A DNA stretch of 64,000 bases. Source: Photobacterium piscicola. Lineage in GTDB: Bacteria; Pseudomonadota; Gammaproteobacteria; Enterobacterales; Vibrionaceae. Location of the stretch: positions 116,198 through 180,197 of the forward strand of contig NZ_FUZI01000006.1 in the NCBI RefSeq assembly GCF_900166965.1, written 5' to 3'. The notes under the pieces were generated by a model. That model was not told the DNA's origin. It saw nothing but the letters and a program-made list of their open reading frames with translations, and ran no database searches. Positions 1 to 10,945 of the stretch are shown in pieces (the stretch's first letter is position 1; each line of letters begins with the position of its first letter). Position numbers and translations under genes: made by a program.

Positions 1-579
1 CTTCGTTGCGATAGTATGGAGCACAAACTTGCTCTGTTAGAAAACATCATTAAAGATCAAGCTGAGCGTACCATCATCTTTGTAAAAACACGTGAGCGCC
101 TAGGTATCCTTCGTAGTCAATTAGACGCAATGGGCATTCCTTGTAACTGGATTCAAGGTGAAATGGCACAAGCTGCACGTACTAACATGATCACTCGTTT
201 TCGTGATGGTGTAGTAAACGTACTCATTGCTACCGACGTTGCTGCGCGCGGTATTGATTTACCCGATGTAAGCCATGTTATTAACTTTGACCTACCACGT
301 ACTGCTGAAGTCTACGTACACCGTATTGGTCGTACTGCTCGTGCAGGCAAAAAAGGTACGGCTATTGCATTGGTTGAAGCACATGACCAAGGCATGATCG
401 AACGTATTAGCCGTTACATGAAAGAAGAAGTGCAAGAGCGCTTTATTCATGGTCTACGTCCACAAACGAAGAAACCTAATACCGCCAAGAAAAAGAAAAA
501 AGTTGATAAGAAAGTAAAAGAAGCGAAAGCGAAAAAGAAAATCAAACAAGCTGCTAAAAAAAGCCAAGCTAAGTCATAA
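1..579 (+). CDS. srmB: ATP-dependent RNA helicase SrmB, C-terminal part (5' end outside window)
   Basis: This is the C-terminal RecA-like domain of a DEAD-box RNA helicase. The frame is open from base 1, so the first ATG at 16 is internal and the gene begins outside the window. Visible helicase motifs are IV (TIIFVKTRERLG), V (LIATDVAARGID) and VI (HRIGRTARAG). A Lys-rich tail of about 40 residues follows, a typical RNA-binding extension. The segment after motif VI (RYMKEEVQERFIHGLRP) resembles SrmB, which assists early 50S ribosomal subunit assembly. RhlE or another DEAD-box paralogue is less likely. A strong terminator follows the stop. Confidence 0.85.
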   Translation, partial: LRCDSMEHKLALLENIIKDQAERTIIFVKTRERLGILRSQLDAMGIPCNWIQGEMAQAARTNMITRFRDGVVNVLIATDVAARGIDLPDVSHVINFDLPRTAEVYVHRIGRTARAGKKGTAIALVEAHDQGMIERISRYMKEEVQERFIHGLRPQTKKPNTAKKKKKVDKKVKEAKAKKKIKQAAKKSQAKS

Positions 580-606
580 TTTTCTCTTTTACAAAACAGA
601 CAAATA

Positions 607-640
607 AAAAGGCCAACGCTAATGCGTTGGCCTTTTTTTA
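607..640. terminator. Bidirectional rho-independent terminator srmB/yaaA
   Basis: A 9-bp stem (GGCCAACGC, 611-619, with its complement at 624-632) has a TAAT loop. It is followed by seven T on the plus strand and preceded by five A, which give a U-run on the minus strand. It sits between the convergent srmB and yaaA. Confidence 0.9.
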
Positions 641-666
641 ACGTTAAATAATCACTGCCACATTAG

Positions 667-1440
667 TTATTGCTGTTCACGCTTAAACACTAATTCAGTG
701 GCTGTTGATTCCGCTGCAACAAAATAATATCCCGCGCTATCAAACTGTTGTAACTGAGCAATAGACGTTAATTGATTATCTAAAATATAGCGAGCCATCA
801 TTCCACGGGCTCTTTTGGCATAGAAACTAATGACTTTATAGGTGCCATTTTTACAGTCTTTAAAAATAGGGGTAATTAATTGAGCATTGAGTTTTTTAGA
901 CTTAACCGCTTTAAAGTATTCATTAGATGCTAGATTAACCACAATATTATCGCCTTGTTCAGCAACAGCTACATTAAGCTTATCGGTAATAATATCGCCC
1001 CAGAATTGATACAAATTAGTGCCACGTTGGTTCACTAGACGGGTGCCCATTTCTAAACGGTATGGCTGCATTAAATCAAGTGGTCGCAACACACCATAAA
1101 GCCCAGATAACATTCGTAAATGCTGCTGTGTATAGGCAAACTGTGCTTCAGTCATAGTTTCAGCGGCTAAGCCCGTGTAGACATCACCTTTAAATGCCAA
1201 AATCGCTTGGCGAGCATTATCCACGGTAAACGTTGGCTGCCACTCAGCAAAACGAGCTGCATTTAGTCCGGCAATTTTATCACTGACTTTCATCAAGCTA
1301 GCAATATCCATCGGTGTCAGCTCTCGGCAAACATCAATCAATTCAGCTGAATCAACGGTTAATTCAGGTAACGTATAAGTTGTTGTTGCTAATGGCGAGG
1401 TGTAATCTAACGTTTTTGCGGGTGATACCACGATTAACAT
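667..1440 (-). CDS. yaaA: Peroxide stress resistance protein YaaA (DUF328/UPF0246)
   Basis: A 257-residue YaaA family protein. In E. coli YaaA is induced by peroxide and limits intracellular free iron and so Fenton damage; the mechanism is not settled. The start at 1440 ([13 protein letters not shown]) is preferred over an in-frame upstream ATG at 1500 because it matches the family N-terminus and has an AAAGGA ribosome site in front. The conserved SPAKTLD start and the [11 protein letters not shown] and [10 protein letters not shown] blocks are present. It lies downstream of alsT on the same strand with a gap of about 106 bases. Both are also neighbours of the thr operon in E. coli. Confidence 0.93.
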   Translation of the reverse strand: MLIVVSPAKTLDYTSPLATTTYTLPELTVDSAELIDVCRELTPMDIASLMKVSDKIAGLNAARFAEWQPTFTVDNARQAILAFKGDVYTGLAAETMTEAQFAYTQQHLRMLSGLYGVLRPLDLMQPYRLEMGTRLVNQRGTNLYQFWGDIITDKLNVAVAEQGDNIVVNLASNEYFKAVKSKKLNAQLITPIFKDCKNGTYKVISFYAKRARGMMARYILDNQLTSIAQLQQFDSAGYYFVAAESTATELVFKREQQ

Positions 1441-1546
1441 AAGGCTTTTTCCTTTAAAGTCTGACGTATTTAGACTACCACCATCAATAGTAAAAACCAC
1501 GTATAACTGCCGTGATTATTACTATTTCATTAATAGGTATACAACA

Positions 1547-2998
1547 TTAATGTCGCGTTGATTTTACGACAACGGGTGCCGATTCATCCCAAATTCCCGC
1601 TTCAAGTTGAGCATGTAATTCGGGGTAATCTTGACGATTAAATGTGGGTATTTTTCCTAGCGACAACTGCTTGTTATAATCTTGAGCTAACTTAATCACC
1701 GTCCCCGACAGTAACACTATCGCGGCTAAGTTAATCATTGCCATCATGCCCATAGAGATATCAGCCATCGCCCAAACGGTAGGTAAGTCAGCCATTGCTC
1801 CAAACATCACCATACATAACACGACCACTCGAAAGACATTTAAGCCCACCTTGTGATTATGCTCTAGAAATATCAAATTCGTTTCAGCATAGGAATAATT
1901 GGCAACCAGTGATGTAAAAGAAAAGAAGAATATAGCCACCGCAATAAAAATCCCGCCCCAATCCCCCACTTGGGAACTGATGGCTTTTTGGGTTAATTCA
2001 ATGCCTGTAATACTGCTATGTGGCTCATATTCACCTGACATTAAAATAATCGCCACCGTGGCAGAGCAGATAACAATGGTGTCCATAAACACCCCTAACA
2101 TCTGTACATAACCTTGTGATGCAGGGTGCGGAGGATAAGGTGTTGCTGATGCAGCAGCGTTTGGGGCTGAGCCCATACCGGCTTCATTTGAAAATAATCC
2201 ACGTTTTAAGCCATTAATCATTCCTTGTGCGATGGTGTAGCCTAACGCACCAGAGGCTGCTTCTTCAAAACCAAACGCGCTGCGAAAAATCAACATCAAA
2301 ATATGCGGTAACTGTTCGATATTGCTCAGCATAATGAATAATGCCAATACGAGGTAACACAATGCCATCGTCGGTACTAAAATTTCAGCTGTACGTGCAA
2401 TTGTACGCAAACCACCAAAAATAATAATGCCGGTTAATACCACAAGGCCAAGGCCAACATATTGTGGTTGCCACCCAAAAGCGACATGCGTGGCTTGACT
2501 GATTGAATTGGCTTGTACCGCATTAAAAACTAAGCCAAAGGCAATGATCAAACAGATAGAAAAGATAACCCCCATCCACCGCATACCTAAACCTCGTTCC
2601 ATATAATAGGCAGGGCCACCACGATAATTACCATCATCATCACGGGTTTTGTACAATTGCGCTAATGCACTTTCTGCAAAAGCAGTCGCCATACCTAACA
2701 TCGCAATTAGCCACATCCAAAAAATGGCACCGGGGCCACCTAAGGTCAAGGCAACAGCAACCCCAGCCATATTGCCAGAGCCAACTCTTGCCGCCAAACT
2801 GGTACACAAAGCTTGGAAAGATGAAATACCCGACGAGTCTGACTTTCGACTATTTTTCATTACAGAAAACATATGTTTAAAGTGACGAAATTGAATAAAA
2901 TTGAGGCGATAAGTAAAATAAATGCCAATACCAATCAGCAAATATATCAACACCGATCCCCATAGCAAATCGTTGATAAAGTTAATTTGACTGGTCAC
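1547..2998 (-). CDS. alsT: Alanine/glycine:cation symporter, AGCS family (YaaJ/AlsT)
   Basis: A 483-residue inner-membrane sodium-coupled amino acid symporter with about ten hydrophobic helices. It carries AGCS-family blocks such as MAGVAVALTLGGPGAIFWMW near residues 78-97 and GLFSNEAGMGSAPNAAA near 265-280. The start codon is GTG at 2998, with an AAGG ribosome site about eight bases upstream; the overlapping ATG one frame over runs straight into a stop. The probable substrates are alanine or glycine, by family. The E. coli equivalent, YaaJ, is likewise next to yaaA. Exact substrate preference cannot be read from the sequence. Confidence 0.9.
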   Translation of the reverse strand: MTSQINFINDLLWGSVLIYLLIGIGIYFTYRLNFIQFRHFKHMFSVMKNSRKSDSSGISSFQALCTSLAARVGSGNMAGVAVALTLGGPGAIFWMWLIAMLGMATAFAESALAQLYKTRDDDGNYRGGPAYYMERGLGMRWMGVIFSICLIIAFGLVFNAVQANSISQATHVAFGWQPQYVGLGLVVLTGIIIFGGLRTIARTAEILVPTMALCYLVLALFIMLSNIEQLPHILMLIFRSAFGFEEAASGALGYTIAQGMINGLKRGLFSNEAGMGSAPNAAASATPYPPHPASQGYVQMLGVFMDTIVICSATVAIILMSGEYEPHSSITGIELTQKAISSQVGDWGGIFIAVAIFFFSFTSLVANYSYAETNLIFLEHNHKVGLNVFRVVVLCMVMFGAMADLPTVWAMADISMGMMAMINLAAIVLLSGTVIKLAQDYNKQLSLGKIPTFNRQDYPELHAQLEAGIWDESAPVVVKSTRH

Positions 2999-3000
2999 AT

Positions 3001-3495
3001 TTCACGCCTTAAAAATCGATAATTAATGATACAACGTCCTTTTTACTACCGTTATTAACCCAATAAAAAACAGCGCCAACATGGCAATAATACGTTACAG
3101 GTATTATTTTTAACCCTGCCAACTTTAAAGCATAAGATCAGAGATAAGGTGCAAAACCATTATTAAAATAATAATTATTTAATTATCAGCATTTTTACAG
3201 TGAGTTATAAAACTTACAACTAAAAACATTTACTGATTATTACCCTCTAAAAATGGATTTGATTTAGATAATTAGTCGGTTTAACTACAGACTAATAATT
3301 GAAACTATAAAAATCCTATTTAACACCAATAATGGTCTCTTTTTTAATCACTCACTCAACAATTGTGAGACTTACCACACAAAAGTTTCATATTTTAATA
3401 ACAAATGAGAAACAGTTCAATTTTATTATTAGCCATTCTATGGTAATAAATACTCAAATCGCTTACACCAAGCGAAAAGTAGGGATAGGTGCTTT
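3001..3495. other. AT-rich intergenic region, alsT to DUF3545-like gene
   Basis: About 495 bases of very AT-rich sequence that must hold the alsT promoter (minus) and the promoter of the small gene at 3496 (plus). I see no convincing gene, RNA or strong operator here. A 63-codon frame at 3332-3523 lacks a ribosome site and family features and overlaps the following gene. Confidence 0.5.
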
Positions 3496-3678
3496 ATGGA
3501 TAGCTTTGCATTTGATGACATGATGACAATCGATACTGTTTCTCGTCGCTCTCGTGCTAAACCAGAAAAACGAAAGTGGCGTGAAATTGAAGCATTGAAA
3601 GACCGTCAAAGACTACGCAGAGAACTACAAGACATGGATATGTGTGGTAGTTTCAATAGTGATGATTTTGATTTCTAA
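3496..3678 (+). CDS. Small charged DUF3545-like protein
   Basis: A 60-residue soluble protein, very rich in Arg and Lys in the middle (KPEKRKWREIEALKDRQRLRRELQ, residues about 22-45, likely one long amphipathic helix) with an acidic tail ending DDFDF. It resembles the small DUF3545 proteins found in Vibrionaceae and relatives, whose function is unknown. A GGATAGGT stretch upstream of the ATG may serve as ribosome site. A good terminator follows, which supports a real monocistronic gene. Family assignment is from memory of the KRKWREIE core, so moderately sure. Confidence 0.75.
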   Translation: MDSFAFDDMMTIDTVSRRSRAKPEKRKWREIEALKDRQRLRRELQDMDMCGSFNSDDFDF

Positions 3679-3690
3679 AAATATTATTAA

Positions 3691-3720
3691 AACGGCCAGC
3701 ATAAACACTGGCCTTTTTAT
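3691..3720 (+). terminator. Rho-independent terminator after DUF3545-like gene
   Basis: GGCCAG (3694-3699) pairs with CTGGCC (3708-3713) around an ATAAACA loop, followed by five T. It lies 15 bases after the stop, between this gene and convergent ung. Confidence 0.8.
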
Positions 3721-3748
3721 TCCTAAAAGCGATACCTTATGCCGCGAC

Positions 3749-4411
3749 TTATAATTGCCAATTAATCGGTGATTTGCTCATCATCGACAATAAATTATTA
3801 GCCTCTGAAAAATGCTTACAGCCGAAAAAACCACGATAAGCAGATAATGGTGAAGGATGTGCTGACGTTAAAACGTGATGTCGTTCAAGATCAATTTTTT
3901 TACCTTTTTTCTGAGCATGTGCGCCCCACAATAAAAAAATCACCCCTTCGGTATTATCATTAATGTATTCAATAGCGCGATCAGTAAACGTTTCCCAACC
4001 AATTTTAGCGTGAGAGTGCGCATTACCTTGTTCAACGGTTAAGACGGTATTAAGTAACAGTACCCCCTGCTCAGCCCATGGTTGTAAATAACCATGATCA
4101 GGAATAGTAAATCCATTGATATCCGTCGCTAATTCCTTGTACATATTAACCAATGATGGTGGCGTTTTTACTCCAGGTAATACCGAAAAACTCAACCCAT
4201 GTGCTTGTTCAGGACCATGATAAGGATCTTGACCTAAAATCACGACTTTCGTTGCCATTAATGGCGTACTGAAAAAAGCATTAAACACATCATCTTGAGG
4301 AGGAAAAACAGTCTTACCCTCAGCACGAGCCGTAGCAACTGCTTGTTCGATATCATTAAAATACGGTAATTGTTGTTGCTGCTCGATAAATGTTTGCCAG
4401 CTTGCCGTCAT
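3749..4411 (-). CDS. ung: Uracil-DNA glycosylase
   Basis: A 220-residue family 1 uracil-DNA glycosylase, which removes uracil from DNA to start base excision repair. The water-activating motif GQDPYHG has Asp62, and the C-terminal [13 protein letters not shown] motif carries the catalytic His and the Leu intercalation loop. Length and start match the family; AGAGAG precedes the ATG. It lies 12 bases downstream of nfo on the same strand, so the pair forms a transcription unit that supplies the first two steps of uracil repair: glycosylase, then AP endonuclease. Confidence 0.97.
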   Translation of the reverse strand: MTASWQTFIEQQQQLPYFNDIEQAVATARAEGKTVFPPQDDVFNAFFSTPLMATKVVILGQDPYHGPEQAHGLSFSVLPGVKTPPSLVNMYKELATDINGFTIPDHGYLQPWAEQGVLLLNTVLTVEQGNAHSHAKIGWETFTDRAIEYINDNTEGVIFLLWGAHAQKKGKKIDLERHHVLTSAHPSPLSAYRGFFGCKHFSEANNLLSMMSKSPINWQL

Positions 4412-4423
4412 AGGTTAACTCTC

Positions 4424-5263
4424 TTATTCAAAACTGCGTAAAGTCGTAATTTCATGGTGCCAGATATCAGGATTAATGGTTTCTAATATCAAAGGTATAT
4501 TATTAAAGCGGTTATCTTGCATTAAGAATCGAAAGCAATCCCATCCAATCATCCCTTCACCTAGGCTATGATGACGATCCAAATGACTCCCTAAATCTCC
4601 TTTAGAATCATTTAAATGCATTGCTCGCAAATATTGCATCCCAACCACTTGATCAAATTCAGCAAACGTCGCTGCTGTCGCTTCCATCGTCCGTAAATCA
4701 TATCCAGCCGCAAAGGTATGGCAAGTATCAATACAAACTCCTACACGAGATTTATCCTCCACTTGAGCAATAATCTCAGCCAAATGTTCAAAACGCCAAC
4801 CTAAGTTCGAGCCTTGTCCTGCCGTATTTTCGATCACCGCAACTACATCATCAACTTGCTGATGAGCTAAATTAATCGATTCAGCAATGAGGGCTAAACA
4901 GGCTGATTCTGATATTTTTTTAAGATGACTGCCTGGGTGAAAATTCAATAAATGTAATCCTAATTGCTGACAACGTTGCATCTCATCAATGAAAGCTAAC
5001 CGTGATTTTTGTAACTTCTCAGTATCCGGTGAACCTAAATTAATCAAGTAAGAATCGTGCGGTAAAATAGCAGTCGCATCAAAATTTAACTGCTGACATT
5101 TTGTCTTAAACGCCAGAATAGCATCAGCCTCTAACGGCTTAGACAACCATTGACGTTGATTCTTAGTAAACAATGCGAAAGCATTTGCACCAATAGCCGC
5201 AGCATTTGAAGGGGCATTGTACACACCACCTGCTGCCGACACATGAGCCCCAATCAGTTTCAT
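4424..5263 (-). CDS. nfo: Endonuclease IV (AP endonuclease)
   Basis: A 279-residue TIM-barrel, zinc-dependent AP endonuclease. It cleaves 5' of abasic sites, the step after Ung. Family motifs are visible: [13 protein letters not shown] at the N-terminus, [39 protein letters not shown] and [17 protein letters not shown], which supply the His/Asp/Glu metal ligands. AGGAG stands eight bases before the ATG. First gene of an nfo-ung unit. Confidence 0.97.
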   Translation of the reverse strand: MKLIGAHVSAAGGVYNAPSNAAAIGANAFALFTKNQRQWLSKPLEADAILAFKTKCQQLNFDATAILPHDSYLINLGSPDTEKLQKSRLAFIDEMQRCQQLGLHLLNFHPGSHLKKISESACLALIAESINLAHQQVDDVVAVIENTAGQGSNLGWRFEHLAEIIAQVEDKSRVGVCIDTCHTFAAGYDLRTMEATAATFAEFDQVVGMQYLRAMHLNDSKGDLGSHLDRHHSLGEGMIGWDCFRFLMQDNRFNNIPLILETINPDIWHHEITTLRSFE

Positions 5264-5625
5264 AATAACTCCTACAAATAACCGCCAAACAACATATTAA
5301 CAACACTAATAGCGGTCGTGATATTTAACATAAAAACCCACAAGATATGACAATCTATTCACCATAAGCATATAGTAACATCATAAAATGTCGTTATTTT
5401 ACAACAAAATAACATTCAACTTATTTTTTAAATTTGATATTTTTAGTTGATTCGCCAGTAAAATGCAGTTAGATTGACCTAGCTCAATAAAACAGCCTTA
5501 TTATATTTAAGGTTTTTCGTTGTAATTTGATCTACATCAATACACAAATGTGCGTTGAAGGTTATATAATAGGTAGCTCAATACAAAAACGAATAAATTA
5601 ACAACAATTTTCTTGGAGAAAAGTT
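5264..5625. other. nfo/grcA divergent regulatory region
   Basis: About 360 bases holding both promoters. Besides the FNR box and -10 for grcA (separate entry), there is an inverted repeat GTTATTTT/AAAATAAC at 5393-5413 with a 5-base spacer. No coding potential seen. Confidence 0.6.
5527..5570 (+). promoter_or_regulatory. FNR-dependent class II promoter of grcA
   Basis: TTGATCTACATCAA at 5527-5540 is a perfect match to the FNR/ANR consensus TTGAT-N4-ATCAA. A consensus -10 TATAAT lies at 5565-5570, which puts the box centre close to -41.5 from a start site near 5575, the classical position for FNR activation. The E. coli orthologue (yfiD) is induced anaerobically by FNR and ArcA. Confidence 0.85.
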
Positions 5626-6003
5626 ATGATTACTGGTATTCAAATTACTAAAGCAGCAAACGATGATCTACTAAACTCAATCTGGATCCTAGATAGCGAG
5701 TCTAATGAAGCGCGTTGTGTTTGTGCACCTGGTAGCTACGATGCTGACCAAATTATCGCACAAGCAGATCTTGGTGACATTGAGTACCGTGAACTAGCTA
5801 TCGAAGCGCCAGCTAAAATCGAAGGTGGTCAACACCTAAACGTTAACGTTCTTAAGCGTGAAACACTACTAGATGCTGCTGCACACCCAGAAAAATACCC
5901 ACAGCTAACTATCCGTGTATCAGGTTACGCTGTACGTTTCAACTCACTAACAACTGAACAACAGCAAGACGTTATCGCTCGTACTTTCACTAGCAGCCTA
6001 TAA
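5626..6003 (+). CDS. grcA: Autonomous glycyl radical cofactor GrcA (YfiD)
   Basis: A 125-residue stand-in for the C-terminal glycyl-radical segment of pyruvate formate-lyase. When oxygen cleaves PFL at its radical glycine, GrcA can be activated by PflA and restore activity. The signature [13 protein letters not shown] is present with radical Gly100, and [15 protein letters not shown] matches PFL. GGAG lies before the ATG. Codon usage is strongly biased, which suggests high expression. Controlled by the FNR box upstream. Confidence 0.97.
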   Translation: MITGIQITKAANDDLLNSIWILDSESNEARCVCAPGSYDADQIIAQADLGDIEYRELAIEAPAKIEGGQHLNVNVLKRETLLDAAAHPEKYPQLTIRVSGYAVRFNSLTTEQQQDVIARTFTSSL

Positions 6004-6046
6004 TTTATAGCCTAGTGTGAGTGTCTTGATTTGAGCAAGATGCTGT

Positions 6047-6078
6047 AATAAAAAAAGGAGCCACTGGCTCCTTTTTTG
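6047..6078. terminator. Bidirectional terminator grcA/thrC
   Basis: GGAGCC and GGCTCC around a short ACT loop, flanked by an A-run on the left and TTTTTT on the right. It can end grcA (plus) and the thr operon (minus). Confidence 0.88.
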
Positions 6079-6101
6079 TATCATGATGTTTTGATATCAC
6101 A

Positions 6102-7394
6102 TTATAAAACGGGTTGAACCGAGTATAAAATTGTCTTAATTGTAGCAAAATCATTAGCGGCTTCTAATGATAATAACGGCAATGCATTATGTTTTGCGAG
6201 CGGTGCAGGTAATGGTAAATCAGTACTAAGAATGTTATCAACCACATCTTTAAATTTAGCTGGATGCGCAGTACACAAGAATATGCCTGTTTCACCCTCG
6301 GCTAATTGTTGATCTAAAACATGATAAGCAATTGCACCGTGTGGCTCACATAAATAGCCATCGGCATACATTTGTTTTAATGTCACCGCGGTTTGTTGGT
6401 CATCAACGACGCCATACCCAAGCTCATTTAATCCCCAGCCTTTGAGCTGACATAACTCTTCAATACGTGGCCAGTTATTTGGCTGACTGACATCCATCGC
6501 ATTTGAAATCGTGGCAACGGTTGTTTTTGGCATCCACTCCCCTGTGTGTAAATAACGCGGAACCGTATCATTTACATTCGTGGCAGCAATAAAGCGTTTA
6601 ACCGGTAAACCTAATGATTTCGCTAATAGACCTGCGGTTAAATTACCAAAATTACCACTCGGTACGGAAATAACGAGGTGTTCACGCTCTGCTTTTGATA
6701 ATTGTGATACAGCCTCAAAGTAATAACAAATTTGCGCCATTAGGCGACTGATATTAATCGAGTTTGCTGAGTTTAGACCAATATCAGCCCGTAACTCTGC
6801 GTCATCAAAAGCTTGTTTAACTAATGCCTGACAATCATCAAAGGTGCCATTAACCGCAACAGTAGTAATGTTTTCACCTAAGGTACAAAACAATTTTTCT
6901 TGTAGTGGGCTAATTTTGCCTTTGGGGTACAAAATCACTACTTGAATATTATCCATACCATAAAAAGCATGAGCAACCGCGGCACCTGTATCTCCTGATG
7001 TTGCCGTTAAAATGGTAATGTTACCGTCACTATCAGTTACCGTAGCTAAAGATTGCGCCATAAAACGGCCACCAAAGTCTTTAAATGCTAATGTCGGACC
7101 ATGAAACAGCTCTAATGCATACACGCCGTCTTTTACTTTATTGATAGGTGCTGGAAACTGAAAAGCACTATCAACCATTTGAGTCACAATCTCACGACTC
7201 AGCTCATCACCAATAAATGCTGATAAAATCTTACTACTACGACTCACAAAGTCCATTGCGAGCAAAGCATCAATATCACCCAGTTGTGGTAATTGTGCTG
7301 GAAAAAATAAGCCTTGTTGACGACCTAAACCTTGGCGCACTGCCTGACCAAATGACACTTGTTGTTGGTGATCTTTAAGATTATACAACTTCAT
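6102..7394 (-). CDS. thrC: Threonine synthase
   Basis: A 430-residue PLP-dependent lyase that converts O-phosphohomoserine to threonine, the last step of the pathway. The PLP lysine is Lys105 in LAFKDFGGR; SGDTGAAVAHAF and the phosphate-binding SVPSGNFGNLTAG block follow. Length and start (MKLYNLKDH) match the enterobacterial enzyme. It is the last gene of thrABC, two bases after thrB, so probably translationally coupled. Confidence 0.97.
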   Translation of the reverse strand: MKLYNLKDHQQQVSFGQAVRQGLGRQQGLFFPAQLPQLGDIDALLAMDFVSRSSKILSAFIGDELSREIVTQMVDSAFQFPAPINKVKDGVYALELFHGPTLAFKDFGGRFMAQSLATVTDSDGNITILTATSGDTGAAVAHAFYGMDNIQVVILYPKGKISPLQEKLFCTLGENITTVAVNGTFDDCQALVKQAFDDAELRADIGLNSANSINISRLMAQICYYFEAVSQLSKAEREHLVISVPSGNFGNLTAGLLAKSLGLPVKRFIAATNVNDTVPRYLHTGEWMPKTTVATISNAMDVSQPNNWPRIEELCQLKGWGLNELGYGVVDDQQTAVTLKQMYADGYLCEPHGAIAYHVLDQQLAEGETGIFLCTAHPAKFKDVVDNILSTDLPLPAPLAKHNALPLLSLEAANDFATIKTILYSVQPVL

Positions 7395-7396
7395 GG

Positions 7397-8353
7397 TTAT
7401 AACTCACTCCCTGTAACTTTTGCACCTTGTTTATCCAGCTGACAAACATGCACAAATCCTTGATCATTTTGAACATAATTATCGGCTAGCCAATTAGCTA
7501 ACCGCTGTGCAACCTCAAGCTTGGTACAGATACTAAACATCGTTGGTCCAGAACCTGAAATACCACTCGCAATCGCCCCCGCTTCTAACGCATATTGTCG
7601 AGCTTGATGAAAACGTGGTAATAATTTTTCACGATAAGGCTCAGCCACAACATCATGGATCATTTTAGCGGCTAACAAAGGTTGTCGTGAGTGGCAAGCA
7701 TGAATAAACCCGCCCAAATAACGTCCATGAGCAATCACATCCTGACGTCGATATTGAGCGGGTAAAATGGCACGCGCTTCAGCTGTTGGCACTTTAATAC
7801 CAGGATATGCCATAACCCAATACCAATCATCAAAACAAGGCACCGCTTGACTAATAATCCCCATTTCTTGGACCATAAATTGCAATCCACCTAAGAAGCA
7901 AGGCGCAACATTATCGTAATGGGTACTCCCTGAAACCTCCCCTTCCATTTCCCCCATTAACGTCAATAATTCATTACTGGTTAATGGTTGCTGATGGAAT
8001 TGGTTTAGCGCCTCAAGCGCGGCCACAATAGAACACGCACTTGAACCTAAACCAGAACCAATTGGCATATTCTTTTCTAATGTGACAGCCACAGGCAATA
8101 ATGGAATACCTTTATGATCCAATTCACGTGCAAACACTTGCCAACAACGATACACAATATTGTCTTGTGCTTGCGGCGGTAACTTATCCACAAAAGCGCC
8201 GACACATTGCAGGCTAAATGCCGATGTTCCTGCCGCGACTTCAACTCGATCTCCTAATAAAGAACCATCAATAGGAGAAACCGCAGCACCTAACACATCA
8301 AAACCGACACTGACATTGCCAATCGAGGCTGGCGCATAAACAACGACACTCAT
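7397..8353 (-). CDS. thrB: Homoserine kinase
   Basis: A 318-residue GHMP-family kinase that phosphorylates homoserine with ATP. The N-terminal [22 protein letters not shown] and the ATP loop [15 protein letters not shown] are typical, as is the C-terminal [13 protein letters not shown]. One base separates it from the thrA stop, so translation is probably coupled. Middle gene of thrABC. Confidence 0.97.
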   Translation of the reverse strand: MSVVVYAPASIGNVSVGFDVLGAAVSPIDGSLLGDRVEVAAGTSAFSLQCVGAFVDKLPPQAQDNIVYRCWQVFARELDHKGIPLLPVAVTLEKNMPIGSGLGSSACSIVAALEALNQFHQQPLTSNELLTLMGEMEGEVSGSTHYDNVAPCFLGGLQFMVQEMGIISQAVPCFDDWYWVMAYPGIKVPTAEARAILPAQYRRQDVIAHGRYLGGFIHACHSRQPLLAAKMIHDVVAEPYREKLLPRFHQARQYALEAGAIASGISGSGPTMFSICTKLEVAQRLANWLADNYVQNDQGFVHVCQLDKQGAKVTGSEL

Positions 8354-8354
8354 G

Positions 8355-10814
8355 TTATATACCTCGCTTCCAACCTAAGGTACGCATTAGATCGGCAAAG
8401 ACACCTGCCGCAGTCACTTCCGTACCGGCACCATAACCACGTAAGACGAGAGGAATCGGTTGGTAGTAACGGCTATAAAACGCCAATGCATTTTCACCGT
8501 CTTTGATTTTAAACATCGGATCATCAGGGTTTACGGCAACAATCTTAACGTTACACTTACCATGATCAATCTCACCCACATAACGTAATACTTTGTCTTC
8601 TTTTGCTGCGGTCGCAGCCAGCTCAGAGAAATAGACATCGGCTTGAGGCAAACGAGCCATAAAGTCATCAACAGAACCCGAAGCATCAAAACCTGGCGGT
8701 AATGCTTGTTCTACCACCACATCTTCAAGTTCTAATTCTAACCCAGCTTCACGAGCCAAAATCAGTAACTTACGCGCAACATCCATACCAGAGAGATCAT
8801 CTCGAGCATCAGGCTCAGTAAAGCCATTATTACGTGCAACTGTGGTCGCTTCACTGAAACTCATGCCATCATCTAACTTACCGAAGATGTAAGATAAAGA
8901 GCCAGATAAGATACCCGAGAAACGTACTAATTCATCACCTGCAGCCAGCAAGTTTTGTAAATTTTCAATCACAGGTAAGCCAGCACCAACAGTGGTGTCA
9001 TACATGAATTTACGATGACCAACTCGCGCAGCTTGGCGTAATTGTTGGTAATACGCCATGCTAGCAGTATTGGCTTTCTTATTAGGGGTAATAACGTGGA
9101 AACCTGCCGCAAGATAATCGGTATATTGCTCGGCAATAGTTTGATCTGACGTACAATCAACAATCACGGGGTTGATAATATGGTTATGACGGACTAACTC
9201 AACCATACGTTGTAATTGCAATGGTTCATTAACCGCCCCCATCAGATCACGCCAGCTATCTAGCATAAAGCCATTACTGTTAAGCAGTAACCCTTTACTG
9301 TTCGCCATGCCACAGACACGGATCACAATCCCTTTTTGCGCTAATTTTTGTTGCTGACGGTGAATTTGATCAATTAATTCACCACCAACGCCACCAACAC
9401 CAACAACAAACACATCTAACGTATGTTGGCTATTAAATAAATTCTCATGACACGCTTTAACCGCTTCTGATACTTTATTTTGAGGAATAACCGCAGAGAT
9501 AGCACGTTCAGATGACCCTTGTGCAATCGCTACAATGTTGACATCGACTTCCGCTAACGCCGTAAAGAAACGCGATGCAACACCATGTGAGGTTCGCATA
9601 CCGTCACCAACCAACGTCACAATTGATAAATCATCACTAAACTCAACTGGCTCTAATAAACCTTCTTTTAATTCAAGCTCAAAGCTAGCAATTAATGCTT
9701 TTCTAGCTACCGTCTTATCCTGAGTTTCAATACAAAAACTAATGCTGTATTCAGATGAAGATTGCGTGATCAACACCACCGAGACGCCGGCGGTTGACAT
9801 CGCACCAAAGACACGCGCAGCCATACCAACCATGCCTTTCATTCCCGGACCGGAAACGTTAACCATGGTCAAATCTTTTAAGGTTGTAATACCTTTAATA
9901 TCAAGCTTATCTTCACCCGTATCTTGACCAATAAGCGTGCCAGCCCCTTGTGGATTAAAACTGTTTTTAATTAAACATGGGATTTGAAATTGCGCAATCG
10001 GAGCAATGGTTTTGGGATGCAATACTGATGCCCCAAAATAAGATAACTCCATCGCTTCTTGATAACTTAATGATTTAAGCAGGCGAGCATCTGGTACTAA
10101 ACGTGGATCACAACTATAAACCCCATCAACATCTGTCCAAATTTCACAACAATCCGCGCGCAAACAAGCAGCTAAAACGGCGGCTGAATAATCAGAACCA
10201 TTACGGCCTAAAGTGACTAATTCACCTTGAGCGTTACCGGCAGTAAAACCTGGCATGATACAAACGTGCTCTGCGGGTAATGGATTATTTTGGAAGTGCT
10301 GTGTTGATACCTCGATATCAACATGAGCTTCAAGATAGTCACCTTCGGCATGGAGATACTGCACGGGATCAATCAAACTTGCCGCCTGACCTTTGGCTTC
10401 CAATAGCAACTTCATGGTTACAATTGATAGCCGCTCACCTTTACTGATCACTTTGGCATACACATTATCTGGGCATAATCCTAATAACCGAATACCGTGA
10501 ACATACTGTTGTAGTTGTTCAATCGTGGTGGCTAATTTGCTCTCTAATGTCTGATGATCTAACTTTGGTTCACGTGCTTTTAAACCATGAAAAAGATCAT
10601 TAAATACCGTTTCTAATGTTGCTATTTGCTGAGCTGCAGCACCGGTTGTTACCGCACTCTCAATCACCGCAACTAAATTGTTGGTAACCTTACCTGGCGC
10701 TGATAACACCACCGCAACTTCGCCTTGCTTGGCATTGCTGGCAATAATATCTGCCGCTCTTAAAAATCGTTCTGCATCTGCTAGTGACGATCCGCCAAAT
10801 TTAAATACTCGCAT
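8355..10814 (-). CDS. thrA: Bifunctional aspartokinase I / homoserine dehydrogenase I
   Basis: An 819-residue fusion enzyme catalysing the first and third steps from aspartate to threonine. The aspartokinase domain (about 1-300) starts with [13 protein letters not shown]; two ACT regulatory segments (about 310-460) mediate threonine feedback. The homoserine dehydrogenase domain (about 465-819) opens with the nucleotide fold [14 protein letters not shown] and contains [20 protein letters not shown] site precedes the ATG. Length matches E. coli ThrA (820). Transcription is controlled by the leader and attenuator upstream, translation order A-B-C. Confidence 0.97.
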   Translation of the reverse strand: MRVFKFGGSSLADAERFLRAADIIASNAKQGEVAVVLSAPGKVTNNLVAVIESAVTTGAAAQQIATLETVFNDLFHGLKAREPKLDHQTLESKLATTIEQLQQYVHGIRLLGLCPDNVYAKVISKGERLSIVTMKLLLEAKGQAASLIDPVQYLHAEGDYLEAHVDIEVSTQHFQNNPLPAEHVCIMPGFTAGNAQGELVTLGRNGSDYSAAVLAACLRADCCEIWTDVDGVYSCDPRLVPDARLLKSLSYQEAMELSYFGASVLHPKTIAPIAQFQIPCLIKNSFNPQGAGTLIGQDTGEDKLDIKGITTLKDLTMVNVSGPGMKGMVGMAARVFGAMSTAGVSVVLITQSSSEYSISFCIETQDKTVARKALIASFELELKEGLLEPVEFSDDLSIVTLVGDGMRTSHGVASRFFTALAEVDVNIVAIAQGSSERAISAVIPQNKVSEAVKACHENLFNSQHTLDVFVVGVGGVGGELIDQIHRQQQKLAQKGIVIRVCGMANSKGLLLNSNGFMLDSWRDLMGAVNEPLQLQRMVELVRHNHIINPVIVDCTSDQTIAEQYTDYLAAGFHVITPNKKANTASMAYYQQLRQAARVGHRKFMYDTTVGAGLPVIENLQNLLAAGDELVRFSGILSGSLSYIFGKLDDGMSFSEATTVARNNGFTEPDARDDLSGMDVARKLLILAREAGLELELEDVVVEQALPPGFDASGSVDDFMARLPQADVYFSELAATAAKEDKVLRYVGEIDHGKCNVKIVAVNPDDPMFKIKDGENALAFYSRYYQPIPLVLRGYGAGTEVTAAGVFADLMRTLGWKRGI

Positions 10815-10888
10815 TCCCTACTCCCGAGTGACTATCCTGAACTATTTATCTCTCGATAAATATTACTCAACACTGATGAATTTAAATT

Positions 10889-10927
10889 TAAAAAAAAAGC
10901 CCGCAGCTCTTAATGAGTTGCGGGCTT
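10889..10927 (-). terminator. thr operon attenuator
   Basis: On the minus strand a GC-rich hairpin (AAGCCCGCAACTC paired with GAGCTGCGGGCTT, 4-base loop) is followed by a run of eight or nine U. It lies between the thrL stop (10946) and the thrA start. The core GCCCGCA/TGCGGGC is very like the E. coli thr attenuator. The leader's own GATGCGGGC segment (about 10949-10957) can form the competing structure. Confidence 0.92.
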
Positions 10928-10945
10928 ATTGTAATTTTGCGCATA

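Noticed and set aside
3332..3523. 63-codon plus-strand frame before the DUF3545-like gene
   Set aside because: No ribosome site, AT-driven composition, and it overlaps the start of the better supported gene at 3496.
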